From: Coleophoma eucalyptorum
Lineage: Eukaryota; Ascomycota; Leotiomycetes; Helotiales; Dermateaceae
NCBI GenBank assembly: GCA_026120035.1
Contig: JALRME010000045.1
Location: 124,001-188,000, forward strand
Length of the DNA stretch: 64,000 nt
Direction of reading: 5' to 3'
Shown here: positions 1 to 11,277 of the stretch, piece by piece
Numbering within the stretch: the first letter of the stretch is position 1
Layout of the letters: each line of letters begins with the position of its first letter
Made by a program: the position numbers and the translations under genes
The notes under the pieces: generated by a model
What the model saw: only the letters and a program-made list of their open reading frames with translations
Database searches by the model: none
Told to the model about the DNA's origin: nothing

Positions 1-699
1 TCAACCAGTTGTGGCATGCAGTGAGTCAGAACTATTCTATTATTCCATATCGTACCAATCAGTAATATAGGAAGATTTCTCTGCATAGCCTGTTTTATGT
101 CACATAGCAGAGGTCGTTGATAAAAAGCAAGGTCTAGCCTGACACCAATGGCAGATGGCTCATCCGATAAAGATTGTTAGACGAAGCTCGAGTACCAACC
201 ACTACTAGTGTAAGGCTCAAAATCTATGCAGCTGGTCAAATAGACACCTTTTCGAGCAAGACTTTGCCATCACCGTGAGAGGAGCTTTCCGATAACTAGA
301 TACATTTTCTGCAGGGTGATTACATAAGAGCGACTGCCTAGTCTGCTATTAATATTGCGATATCCTCTGCTAAATAAGGTTAAAGAAATGCTAGTGCTAC
401 TATAATACTAATCATTTAACCAGTCACGCAACAAAGATAAGTGACACATCAAAATACTTAAGTACACTCTTACCCCCTCTTTTACGACATTGCATTACCT
501 CTCGTCCATTCTAGACATTACGATGCCTCCAAACCGACGATTTCTAGTCCCCTATTCTGACTTTGGGTGCTGACCAACGCCTAAGAAGGCTAAAATCCAA
601 CTGAGGTCGACCGGCAGATCTACAATGGAACAAGAGGACGAAAGAAGGTTATTCAGTTATAAATATTAGATACTATAAAGAAGAGTATACAAGATAGCG

Positions 700-1111
700 G
701 ATAGGATAGAAGGACTCTTACCTGGCAAGAGCTCCGCAATTAGGGTCCTAGGCCTAAACTATGACCCTAGGACTATAGAGAATAATATGAAAACAAGAGA
801 CTACCGCCGCTGTATTGTATATAGGAAGGCCTGGGTTTCTCCAGAAACAGCTAGGAATAGGGTTTCTTTTACAGTGCAAATAGTACTATGTAAGGTTCGC
901 TAACGAAGTCCACTTTAGCTTTCGCCTAGAAGATAAGGTCAGGGTAATTAGAAAGTTACGAGGGCTACAGAATAAAGATATTAAAAGGTTCCTACTAGCA
1001 ACTCCAAATAGGAAGATGGCCTACAAGGTATATATTAAGATTCAAGGCAGTGGAGAAGCTAATCAAATATCAGGTGATGTTAGAGCAATGCTTAGAGTAA
1101 TGCTAGAGTAA
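700..1111 (+). pseudogene. Degenerate Tc1/mariner-type transposase fragment
   Basis: Two reading frames together resemble a fungal Tc1/mariner transposase. The first (about 700-902) reads GLLPGKSSAIRVLGLNY, then YRRCIVYRKAWVSPETA, which matches the segment before the catalytic domain in fungal Tc1 elements. The frame stops at 901 and resumes one base over with RFANEVHFSFRLEDKVRVI, the segment normally carrying the second catalytic aspartate in a DE-HF context. Here that codon is AAC (902-904), encoding Asn, so the element would be inactive even without the frameshift. No terminal inverted repeats or target-site duplication could be assigned. An upstream piece near 523-650 (MPPNRRFLVPYSDFG, then a stop) may be the N-terminus. 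Family assignment is by resemblance only. Confidence 0.6.
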
Positions 1112-1334
1112 CACAGACTAACAATAAGGGCACCCAGGTGTAATAGGAGCACGTAGTGGATTCATATCAAAGGTAGGTGAGAAATGAGTGATTAAAGTTG
1201 AGTACGAAGTTCCCACATACTCAGGAATTTCCTGCCTTTATATACTATGTTGAGTCCTAAAAACCCGCAGGAACATGTGATTCCATTTTACAAGAAAGTT
1301 CTCGCATGTGATCAGAAATCAGGTAGCCCTAAAA

Positions 1335-1358
1335 ATATATATATATATATATATATAT
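1335..1358. repeat. (TA)n microsatellite
   Basis: About twelve uninterrupted AT dinucleotides lie inside the AT-rich transposon-relic region. Confidence 0.9.
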
Positions 1359-2115
1359 TATGTGTTGCACGTGACTCTATGGAAGAATGCAGTCTCTCAC
1401 GTGATAATTAGCCTATAAACACTAATCTCAGCCTCCTCTATTTAGATATAGTATAAGATGTTACTAAGGCTCATAAGAATATCTAGAAAAGAATTTAAAT
1501 CGATAGGTAGCTTGATACGCTTTATGTCTTCATTACACTTATCTTTTATAACTTAGCTAGTAACTATACATATAACTTAGTTATCGTTAAGCTTTACTTG
1601 AATCATAATCTGTTAAATCCCACCTTTGAATAAAAAGATCTGTGATGTAAGCAGTATTTGAGGATGTAAACTTCGTAGGTTGTCGAATACTCGATAATTC
1701 ACTGACAAAAAGAGCGTGTGCGATTTCGAGCAGGCTGGCGCCGTCTCTATCGCAGCTTAATAAGGTCACCGCGATCAGGCGCCGCTCGCTTAGCCATCGC
1801 CTCTTGCTGTATTTTCCGACTACCACTCCTCTCTACACATCGTAAACCCCATCATATAGTAAAAGAGTTAAGTCACAATACAATGTTGGATTCTCATTGT
1901 CCAAATGTTATAAGGAAGACGATCAAGGTATAGACAATTTCGTTTAAATTATAAACTGCAACTTCTACCTCAAGAAAGAAAAGAAAAACATTCTGTATAC
2001 AAGGTAGAAATCCAACTACACCCCCTTCCTAGCCCTCAATCCCACAAATGCGTCATCCCGTTGTGAAGTAACCGATCCCTGCTCAATCACCTCAGTTTAT
2101 GCCCGGAAGGACAGC

Positions 2116-2983
2116 TTATGCCTGGAATGCGGTCTCGCGCTTGGCAGCGGCGGTAGTGTTGGATGTGCTGGTGCCAGCAATCTGGAAAGCAATGTTGCCA
2201 CCGAAAGGACCGTTGTTGTTGTTGTTGGCAATCTTCATGAGGCAGACGTTGGTTTGTCCGGCGATGGTTCCAGTGCAGGTGGTTCCGGAGGGGATCTTAA
2301 CAGTGAAAGACTAGAGATCTGGTTAGCTTGTCTACTCGACAATTCCTGCCTTCGAAAGGTTTCACTCACTGCATCGGCACCAACGTTGGTAGCACGTCTC
2401 TGGATTCCAACAGCTCGGAGAGCACGAGTTACAGTACGTTGAACCACGTTACCCTGTCCGTTGCCGACCATGGATGATGTGGCAGAGAGCTGGGTGCCTT
2501 GAGAGTACTTTCCGGTACCGGTTGAGTCGACCACGGCGAAGAGTGTTCCTGCCTTGTTGTTTGCAGTGCCATCACTGGTAACAATGCGCCATGTGCCGTT
2601 GATAGAACCGGTACCGTCTGCGGAGACTTGAGGAAGGGTGCTGCCGGACTGTGCCATAGCAGCTGAAAGGTCGGCAACTGCGAGCTTGCCGCTGGCGGCA
2701 GTCGAACCAAGACCATCGGTCTTAGGGTTGTTGGCATTGCCGTTGAAGACTGTGGTATCCTTCTCAGTTGCAGAGTTGGCACCGAATGTGGCGACAGACG
2801 CGCCCTTGATACCAAGAGCAGTTCCGTTTCCACCTTGGTCACCACTAAGAACACACCAAAATTAGTGATGCTGCGAGAAGAAGTGAAGTGGTGGATTTCT
2901 TACGTGACGACTGCAACCTTTCCGTGTGCGCTAACCAGGCTGGCAGCGGAAAGAGCGAGAACGAGGATAGACTTGGCGTACAT
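2116..2983 (-). CDS. gEgh16-family secreted protein (appressorium/virulence-associated family)
   Basis: Exons 2904-2983, 2370-2844 and 2116-2310 join to a 249-residue protein. The start MYAKSILVLALSAASLVSA is a clear signal peptide, cleaved near the Ala-His, so secretion is expected. The mature part is rich in Gly, Ala, Ser, Thr and Asn and matches the gEgh16/MAS3 family (Pfam Egh16-like): KVAVVTGDQGGNGTALGIKG early, NGTWRIVTSDGT in the middle, and CTGTIAGQTNVCLMKIANNN with two cysteines near the C-terminus. Both introns (59 and 59 nt) have GTAAGA/GTGAGT donors and TAG acceptors and restore frame. The family is known from powdery mildew and Magnaporthe as induced during infection-structure formation; the biochemical function is unknown. 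A TATA-like element and a pyrimidine-rich pentanucleotide repeat lie upstream. Family assignment is fairly secure; any role in pathogenicity here is inference. Confidence 0.85.
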
Positions 2984-3118
2984 GTTGACGAAGGTTGTCT
3001 TTTCTAGGTCTTGAAAAAGAAGAATAGAGAGCGAAGGTGCTGAAGTGAAGTGTTGTTTAGAATAATCGAGAAGTGAACTTGCAAGCCGAATCAATCGGGT
3101 TGGAGATTAGTAATAAGA

Positions 3119-3142
3119 GAAGTGAAGTGAAGTGAAGTGAAG
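3119..3142 (-). repeat. (TCACT)n pyrimidine-rich repeat in the gEgh16 leader
   Basis: Nearly five perfect copies of a pentanucleotide (AGTGA on plus, TCACT on minus) lie about 140 nt upstream of the gEgh16 ATG, between it and the TATA-like element. CT-rich tracts just before the start are common in strongly expressed fungal promoters. Confidence 0.8.
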
Positions 3143-3190
3143 GTTTTTGATGCTGATGATTAGAAGAAAAAGGACGTGATGTCGAACAGA

Positions 3191-3197
3191 TTATATA
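3191..3197 (-). promoter_or_regulatory. Putative TATA box of the gEgh16-family gene
   Basis: TATATAA on the minus strand lies about 208 nt upstream of the gEgh16 ATG, with the CT-rich tract between them. This spacing suits a fungal TATA promoter with a leader of 100-150 nt. It is a sequence match only. Confidence 0.4.
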
Positions 3198-3679
3198 CTC
3201 GTTGGACCACTACTGTTCACGATATTCAGACCTGCATATTCTTTTCCAGCCGTTGGCATGTAACAAGGTCCCACACCTCCTACGTCGTCTTCGTGACAAT
3301 CTACCGTACTATCCGAAAATCCACCCGGCTCCTCTTCCCTGTATATTCCATCCCTACTGCAGTAGCCTGACAGGTTCCTTTTGCGTAGGTGACCAAGGTC
3401 CCAGTTCGTGCTAGCGCCGTGTATAGGCCCGAGGAAAAAGAATGTTCTCACAGGAACGCCACGTTCTGTGACCAACACCAGGAGGCTCTAACGGTGAGGG
3501 GGAGAGTGGGGATCATCAATGCTTGTGGTGTTCCTCTGCCGATTTGTTACTTAGACAGGGAATTGGGGGGACAATCAATACTCGTCCTTCTTCGTGAGTC
3601 GGCTACAGGTGCAGGTCCAGGGTCCACCCCGTATTAGCGAGGGCAGTCCACTGCGCTGTCCCCACACGGGCGATTGCTG

Positions 3680-3761
3680 AAACCCGTCTGAAGATCAAAA
3701 CCCGTCTGAAGATCAAAACCGGTCTAAAGATCAAAACCCGTCTGAAGATCAAAACACGTCC
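3680..3761. repeat. 18-bp tandem repeat, four copies plus a partial
   Basis: The unit AAACCCGTCTGAAGATCA occurs at 3680, 3698, 3716 (two substitutions) and 3734, followed by a partial unit at 3752. Because 18 is a multiple of three, the minus strand stays open here and gives a spurious repetitive peptide (RRVLIF-type repeats). No gene is supported. Confidence 0.9.
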
Positions 3762-6700
3762 ACGTCCTTCAAACGTCAAGTGCGTTTTGAAGGGGAAATG
3801 ATACACGGATCCCCACAATAACCTAAGCCTCCTCCCAAAGTCAAGCTTCTGCCGCTTTCAGTTCTAGTTAGGAATGGCTTTTGATTGCTACGAGGGAAAA
3901 CATATCCATGATGCGAGCCCTTATTGGCTCTTATGGCACATTAGGAAAATTCCTGCGAGTGTGCATTGGGGCTCTACAACCCCTGCCCGTAGTTTTATTG
4001 TGTCCAAAAGTCCAATATGCTGAATAGTTGCAAAACTATGTTTCTTGTTGCTCATACTAAATCCTTATCCTCCCTGTGTAAGCCGTCTTAGCTGTGGATT
4101 AGTCCTCATATGATCTCGACGATATAGCTCTTCTACTCTTCTTCTTTATAGAGCCATAGTATCGAGAACAGAGAAATTAAAAAATAATCTAGAGTTTAAA
4201 GAAAGTCTAATCTAATGGCAGTAAGGTTAAATTTCAAGGCTGAATCTATCCATTTTCTTAAAAGCCTCTGTTGAATCATATGCTTGCATAGGACATCCAT
4301 TGACCGGTGGAGGGTTATAGTACAAATAGTGGGGATCGGTTGCCATCTTGGCCACGGCTAGTCTACTCTTGTAGATGCTTATATTTCAGCCAGGAGCTTA
4401 AACATACCAAGTGGAGTATAGCCTCCTACATCACTTACCCCTTATTTCGCAGTGGTGGATGTTTCCCTCCAGACCGCCTTAATTGCTTGGGAAGGGGACC
4501 TAGGTAATAGTAGAACGGGAGGAACCGTATTATCAATTCCCTTTTGAAGATCCCATGACCAGCCCAAAGTTCCATAACAGAGCACCTGGGAGTTAGGAGT
4601 AAATGCACCCATACATTGGCAAGTTCCCATGCTATGCACACGCTGTTGAGGCCGCTTCGAGTTACTCAAGACATCGCCTCAAAGATTTAGAGAGAGGGAA
4701 TGTTACATCATCCGATCATGAATATGGTTTGTTGTGTTGGCGAGGCGCTGAACTACCGCCTTTTGCAAGTACATGGGTGTGTTTATGTTTCCTAACCGCC
4801 AAGCCTAAAGACGCGCAAGATTAGGCTAAGCGACTTGCACGCATAGATGCAGTGTTTTGTACAGGAGGGGCCAACGAGGGTCTATAGGCGATTTCACGAT
4901 GACCATTCCTAATCGAAACGCCCTTCTCGCTCATTCGGGTAGACGCAAAACTGCCTTCCACTTCTTAATCCCAGCCCTTACAAAACCCTAACGTCGATCA
5001 TCTCATCCCAGCATAAAGCCTAAGACCGCGGTTCTGTCATAGCTGGTCAGGTGGAGCACCTCCTCCCGTCAAGTGGTCTCGCGCAACAATTCGTACTCCA
5101 TCTCGAACATCACCGGCGGCAGAGATTTGCCTAATTATCAGTCTTGTCAGAATAGTGGACTAGCCGACTGACTTGTGACGATTATCTTACTACCTCTCCT
5201 AATTACTCTCCTAGATTCAAGCTCTTGTTCGTCTTCGGGGGTGTCTGTGCCCCAATCCACATCTTTAACCACTTTCTTCTCCATCTGCTCTCCTGTAAGC
5301 CCTGCCTGAAAAATATCTCTCAGTGGAGCCTTACCCGGGGTAGACCTTGGCACGCTGTCCAAGGGAACTGTTAGGAGAGTCATTCGATTCACTGTGGCTT
5401 TAAGATGGCAAGAATCTATTTTCCGTTGTTAGAGTTCTGCGAAACCATGAGCACAAAACACGTATTCAGCCCTTCAGCCAGCGTATCGTCATTTAATGCA
5501 ACAGTGTCTTTGAGTGGCAATTGTGCTGCAATTGTGACGTTCGCCTTTTTCAGGTGTCTACTCGTATTTCTGATGAAACTAATGCGGTTACAAACTTGCC
5601 GATGTCCGGGACCTGCCAGACCAGATGAATTCGATGAACGCGCAACTTTGGGGCATTTTAACCGTGCATAAGCCGCTTCAGATGTGCAACTGCGCCACGA
5701 CTCCGAGGCTGCTGGTGACCAGCAGTATGTTCTCGTAACGATCCATGCAGAAATTCTTCCCGTGAGGTCCACCGAGGAGTGCACCGCATGCCCATTCTTG
5801 GCATAGCGCAGCAGTTCTTGTGTTAGACTTCTACGAGGTTCGATAAAGAGATCCAGGTAACCCAATGGCTTCTCATCTCAGGTAATCATCACAAATGGGT
5901 GGCTGCGCAGAAAGGTGCAGCAGCAACGGCAGGCATACGGAAATTAATGTGCTGCCTGGCTTGGACCTCTATTGCTTTCCGGCATTAGATGCGGAGCCTA
6001 ACTGCACCATATACATGCATGATATAAGCACGCGCACGGCCAGGCCGAAACAAACCATCCTGATAGAAAGATGATACCGCCTTGGCGTGAACAGAAACAA
6101 TACAACTCGCGGTTGAGGAAATTGTCGGATGGCAGGTGTCACCAGATGGTTTAGATGGAAACCGCCGAGAAAGCATAGTGTGCACGGAGGAAGAGTTCAT
6201 AGGATGGCTTGTGAAAGAGAGGTAGAGAGAGAGCAGAAGGATGGCACATACGGATCGTCTCTCTTCCCATACAGTGTTTGTTCTAGATGCTAACAGGAGG
6301 GCTATGAGCTTACGATAGCCACAGACAGGTTCTTGGGTAGATCGAAAGAAAACGATCACCGTAACGCCATAGCGACTAATACGCGAAACATGGCAAGCAG
6401 AATCATCATGACGCCGGCCGGCCTATGAACCCGCCAGAACGTGTTGAGGCTGACACGTAACAGATCTATGAGAATTCTGAGGTGAGGCCCAACCAATGTT
6501 GGGATCAAGTTAACTATAGAGACGGTACCTACTCGAAACCTGGCCTGCGAAATGGCGATTGATTGAGAGCTGGAGGAAGTTAGGCCATGGTTGAAGAAGG
6601 CTTCGTCCCTTACGATATAGACCAGCTACACAAGGACACTGGCGCGACTCCATGGGCCCAAGAACTAGCGTTGATGAAGAACATAGCGGTAGGTTAAGTG

Positions 6701-7467
6701 CAATATAAGAAAGAGATAGTGGACAAAGCGAATAATACAAGGGGTCTTATTGAGTAGTAGTAGGGGCACACAGAAGATGGACGAGAGCATATACTGGGCT
6801 TGCATCTATGATAAATAAAAGGCAGGAGGACGTATTGGGGAACTGGCGAGGAAAAGATGAACAATGATAGAAGGCGAGATAGAAGAGACGATTAGAAACT
6901 AATATTAATGAAGTGAGGAGGATGGGGGGAGAGAGATGAGGGAGAGGAAAAACTGTGGAAGTGGCGGAAATAGAGAGAACTAGATGAGTCCCTCTGGAAA
7001 TAAAGTCAAAGAAGAAAGAGAAAACTAGAATTTCGCTGCCTATTATGGCTCTGCGGTCATCAAAATATAGCTGTGGTTACTCATTCGATTAAGGATAGTA
7101 CGATAGTCTCCGTCCAAATTTTGACGTTTTGTGAATTTAAGCCCGTGAGAATGGTTTCGAGGTTAACACGAGTCTAAACTGGACATGAATTTTTTTAGCT
7201 CGCGATCTAGAATTAACTTAATAGGCTACAATAAATGACAAGGTCGGTGAGATGTGTAGTTTCCAGGAATTTCCGAAGTGATATTAAATATATTTCGTTG
7301 CTTGTGTAATAAAGTTAACTAATCAAGATAATTTTTCATAAGTTTGCCAATGTTACAACTAGATACAGGTAGATGCCATCAGGAGTTCACATTAAATTCA
7401 TAGCTTCTCTGAAAACGCACTACAAGCAAAAGGAAATGGCACCATCTGTTGTTAGGCGTCCAGCCAG

Positions 7468-7482
7468 CCCCCCCCCCCCCCC
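7468..7482. repeat. Poly(C) homopolymer
   Basis: Fifteen consecutive C residues in otherwise AT-rich non-coding DNA. The exact length may be affected by sequencing. Confidence 0.85.
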
Positions 7483-8410
7483 TCCGTTTGCCCACCCTAT
7501 AGAAACTGGTTTCTAGTCAACAGGCAAAGCTAGCTTGATGAGCTCATAATATAACCCTCATCCATGGTATAGTCACTTATTAGCAATTTATGAATGAGAC
7601 AAGGCACAAAGAGACATATTATAGCGCTCTCTGGAAATCTTTCGAGTATATGTTATCACCATTAGTAACGGCTAAACCCAGGAACTTGAACAACTCGCAT
7701 CGGAAAGCTCATGTAGAGATTTTCAAGAGATCGCTCTTATAAAGTCAACTACTTTGGCAAACAGATTTACCTCCGTAGATTTCAGAGACCCTCTAGTCCA
7801 CGTATCAGTCGTGGCTTAATTGCCGCCCAGGAATTAAAGTTAGCTGACGTGTAATCGTCATCGTCTAAGAAGAAAACATGATCTGGACAAATTTAATCAA
7901 ACATATAATGTTCTTTAATGTAATGCATAGACATCTTACCGATCTTTACCTTGCCTTCGCAGATATAAGAATGTTCGGTGTTGATATACGGGCATGAGGG
8001 AGTTTTCTTAACCAGATAAATCGTATCCCAGCCAATACCCCCACCCCCCAATATATCAATATAAGGGCAAGATCAAGCGCAATCGAACGACCAACGTTAG
8101 TCTACAAAATTCGTAGTTCATACCTCAACTTCAAGAAATATAAGGTCATTGTTCTGCAGATGAGCTGCGATCATGCAATTCTTCTATAGTCACAATCACA
8201 ACGCACAGGATATGAGTATTCACCAACTTATGAAATCTGAGAAACTCTTCAGAGCAGCAGGATAAAGATCATGAATGTCGTACAATAATCTTGAAGATAT
8301 AGATTAAATACCCACGCCTAGTACCTTGTGCGAGTCTGATAGTTATTAGTATCTGTAAAATATGATTGTGTAATACTTTTCCATTTATTACAAGTTATAT
8401 AGATAATTTT

Positions 8411-8455
8411 GATGTCGCTCTCACTCAGAAGTTGGTTCAGCTGCGAAGCGACATC
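8411..8455. repeat. Short perfect inverted repeat (9-bp arms)
   Basis: GATGTCGCT at 8411-8419 pairs with AGCGACATC at 8447-8455 across a 27-nt loop. It could be a chance hairpin or the remnant of a small element. No flanking duplication was seen. Confidence 0.6.
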
Positions 8456-10489
8456 GTATATTCGGCAGGATGAAGCGTCTTGATTTATCTAATCAATCTA
8501 CCCGAAAGCAATATGCTGCATATACAGTTACAAGGGTGATTTGACCTGACTGGGAAAGGCAAGGATATCATGCTACATTGGGAAAAGTCTGCAGGATATT
8601 ATCCTAGATAAGAGAATCGGCTGTTCGGCAGACTTAGAGAACTTAATAAAACCCTTGTAGCCTGTAGCTTAGATAAGGCTCCTCCCACTTCCGTGTTATT
8701 ATGATGTTTCTTATGCAGACTGGCAATATTATCGTCAGTCTATACACAAAAATTATACCGCCTAACTTTGTATACGACCAACTGAGATCCATTTTCTCGG
8801 CATTGCAGTAGAAACTGTCCTCTTTGCCCTCGTAACTTCATAACGAGCTCATATATGGCCTGAACACGTGGCTGTAGCCGGTTGTTAACATTTGTTTTGA
8901 CCATGGGGACAAGTAACAGTAACAGTAACACAATATCTACTGCTCGAATGATTACCACTCAGTGGGCAAGAATTGGTGGTGTATTATTGGAGACGATGTG
9001 GTTCAGAAAGTGCTGGCTCAGACATCTGGCGGACTCCATAGATTGTTTTAGGAGACACCCTCTAGGAGGTATAGGAATCCGCATATCCTCTACAAGGCTA
9101 CATCTTGTAATTGTGAACTTACTGTTACTAGTACAGCTCATGCTCTCCCAACTTCCCACCTTATCTGATGCTCTTGGTACAGTTGGAAATCACATCCACA
9201 CCGTTGACTTTGGATCGTCAATGAGGAGTCGTCATGGTAACTGCAATTGGAAGCGTGCTCTCCATTATCCACCGGGGTATTCTTTTAATGGAAAACAGGT
9301 AGGCTTCTGAACAAGAAATGACCCAAGAGGAACTTTGCACTTACATTCGGGAATAGTGGACCCGTCTACCACGGGGGAAAATATTAACCCTGCTAGAAGA
9401 GTACATTTGTTTTGGGGCTCTCGAGCCAGCCGAAAAGACTGATGGGATGGATTACAAGATGAGTACAACTATTAAAGACTTGGGATTGTGAAATACTTGA
9501 CTTGCCTAATGAATACCTTGGCCATTTTTACAATCTCGCACCGTCGTCAATCATAGGACTAGAGAAATCTATCCCTAGTCTGAGTCAGAATAATGCCAAA
9601 TATGCTATTTTGAGCGCTTTAGAATCCAACTTTCACAAGTTGTCTATTATTATAACAGAGATAAACCCGAACAACCCCAAAACTAGAGCAGTCGCACGAA
9701 CCTGAACCTGCAAAGCAGAATTGCTCAGGTAATCAATAACAAGCCTTCTATAACGCAACCTGCAACGGCAGGTAAGGGTAGAGAGATTATAGATGGTTAA
9801 ACGTTATCCCCCGAAAGACACCATAGCCCAGTTCATAGGGTTTGCATCAATAAAACAACATATTAGGCTAGTAAGCGTGAATTTTCTAGACTGAATTCTA
9901 CAGAGGCATCTTAGTATTCTACATTCTCTGCATCAATTAGACACGGGGCCGAAGGTACGACCAGTACAGTCGTAGACATTGAAAATGGTCCTCTTCAGTT
10001 CTGGGTATCAGATGAAGGGCTTACCAGACTGGGTGTGAACATTGTCACTGGTCACTAAATCCACAATTCCTTCTTGATGTGCAGGTTTCATAGCCACCAA
10101 TTCGGATTGATTCATATAAAGCGAGAAAAGATGTCTACTATTATAGGCAAAATACTTGCTCCTTTGGCGGCGCGATAGTAGGCACTTCCGCACCGACTGC
10201 CTGTTGGACTTTCTATTGCATATACTTCGATGGAAATCAAGCCAAATCTGCTTGAGATGATAAGTTCGAATGCGGAATCTGATGAAATTGAGTGCCCAGG
10301 CTCGGAAGTTGGGTTCTCTTAGCGCTGAGTCGGGGCCCGGAACAATTTCCAAAAAATTGATGATATCACCACTTCGCGGGGCTAGTTTATACCTCTTTAC
10401 TGCTATATATTCTCTTCAGCCAACACACTCTGGAACCATTAAATTTAAAGTCATAATTACTCTCTGACTCTTTTCTTTTAATGTTCATA

Positions 10490-11277
10490 ATGGGAATTCC
10501 ATACTCTACAGCGCGCTGGGTCGCTCCCTTGTCGTTTGCGATTGATTTTGCTGCGCAACAATATGGCATGCTCGCGACTCCTAACATGAAGGATGTGCAT
10601 GATGCGAACCTATCTTTCTGGTCTCCACAGCCATTTTTCATCGCCGGGTTCTTCTTCCCACAGCAGCTGTTTCAAGTCGCATGGCTGTACCGTCTGTATA
10701 CACTGGATCCTAAGAAAAGCGAAGCGAACAGGCAGGAGATCGAGACAATGGTTGATTTTGTACCATACTACACAGTAGGAAATTTATGCATTGCTTGTAA
10801 GTCTTCTAGATTTCCATGGTCGCTGGAGAAACTGAGAAGAATCTAGCGTGGATGATCTTCTGGAACTCGTCCGCCCTCAAATCCGCAAACGTCTTCGTAC
10901 TCGTCAATAGCTTGACGCAGTTGTATTACATCTTTGGGCGCCAAAAGCCTATGAACACTTCTTCACGCTCGTCAGTACTCACGCACATCGTCTCTAAGAC
11001 CTTTGCAGGCATTGGAGTCCTGGATCTCCTACACAATGGCTCTGTCGCCTATTTTGATCACCAAGGACCATCGACTATGGTGAAAGTAGTTACAGGACTT
11101 GGGTTTGGAGCGTTAGCGAGCTGTTCGGATTGGATCTTTGGCGGTTGCTTGGTTTATGATCTGGTTGCATTGGCCGTTGGACAGAGAGGTATTGGTGAGA
11201 CAGATTGGAGTAATTTGTTGGGCGCTTATGCCGTTGGTGCAGGGGCTATTGTTGCTGCCAGGAATTGGGTCTGGTAG
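10490..11277 (+). CDS. Conserved fungal multi-spanning membrane protein of unknown function
   Basis: Exons 10490-10796 and 10847-11277 are joined over a 50-nt intron (GTAAGT...CTAG), giving 245 residues. I chose the ATG at 10490 because the protein then starts MGIPYSTARWVAPLSFAID, which feels conserved in fungal homologues; the in-frame ATG at 10481 would add three residues. Several hydrophobic helices are visible, including PQPFFIAGFFFPQQLFQVAW, SANVFVLVNSLTQLYYIFG and LLGAYAVGAGAIVAARN. A conserved-looking stretch VSKTFAGIGVLDLLHN lies between helices. I recognise it as a widespread fungal hypothetical protein but know no function. It is flanked on both sides by gene-poor AT-rich DNA, with no obvious partner gene. 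Confidence 0.8.

Larger units (their letters stand above)
1..2115. other. AT-rich gene-poor region with transposon relic
   Basis: No intact gene was found here. The stretch is rich in TA dinucleotides and in-frame stops. It holds the Tc1/mariner relic described separately, a (TA)n run at 1335-1358, and several ACGTGA/ACATGA-type hexamers between about 1270 and 1410. The composition resembles repeat-induced point mutation (RIP) in fungi, but I did not calculate an index. Confidence 0.6.
2984..10489. other. 7.5-kb region with no recognisable gene
   Basis: I found no ORF here with convincing coding character or family resemblance. The longest, 5416-5865 minus (149 codons) and 8882-9310 plus (142 codons, TTG start), match nothing I know and have no splice partners that extend them. 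The stretch contains an 18-bp tandem repeat (3680-3761), a 15-C homopolymer (7468-7482), and a perfect 9-bp inverted repeat (8411-8419 with 8447-8455). From about 6900 to 8800 it is AT-rich with stops in all frames, suggesting decayed repeats. Small secreted-protein genes could be missed by eye. Confidence 0.55.

Noticed and set aside
5416..5865. 149-codon minus-strand ORF
   Set aside because: No recognisable domain, overlapped by an ORF on the other strand, no splice partners; probably chance or a decayed gene.
8882..9310. 142-codon plus-strand ORF with TTG start
   Set aside because: No ATG at its start, no family resemblance, opposite-strand frames equally open.
10008..10352. 114-codon minus-strand ORF upstream of the membrane-protein gene
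   Set aside because: No recognisable motif; lies in the likely promoter of the gene at 10490.
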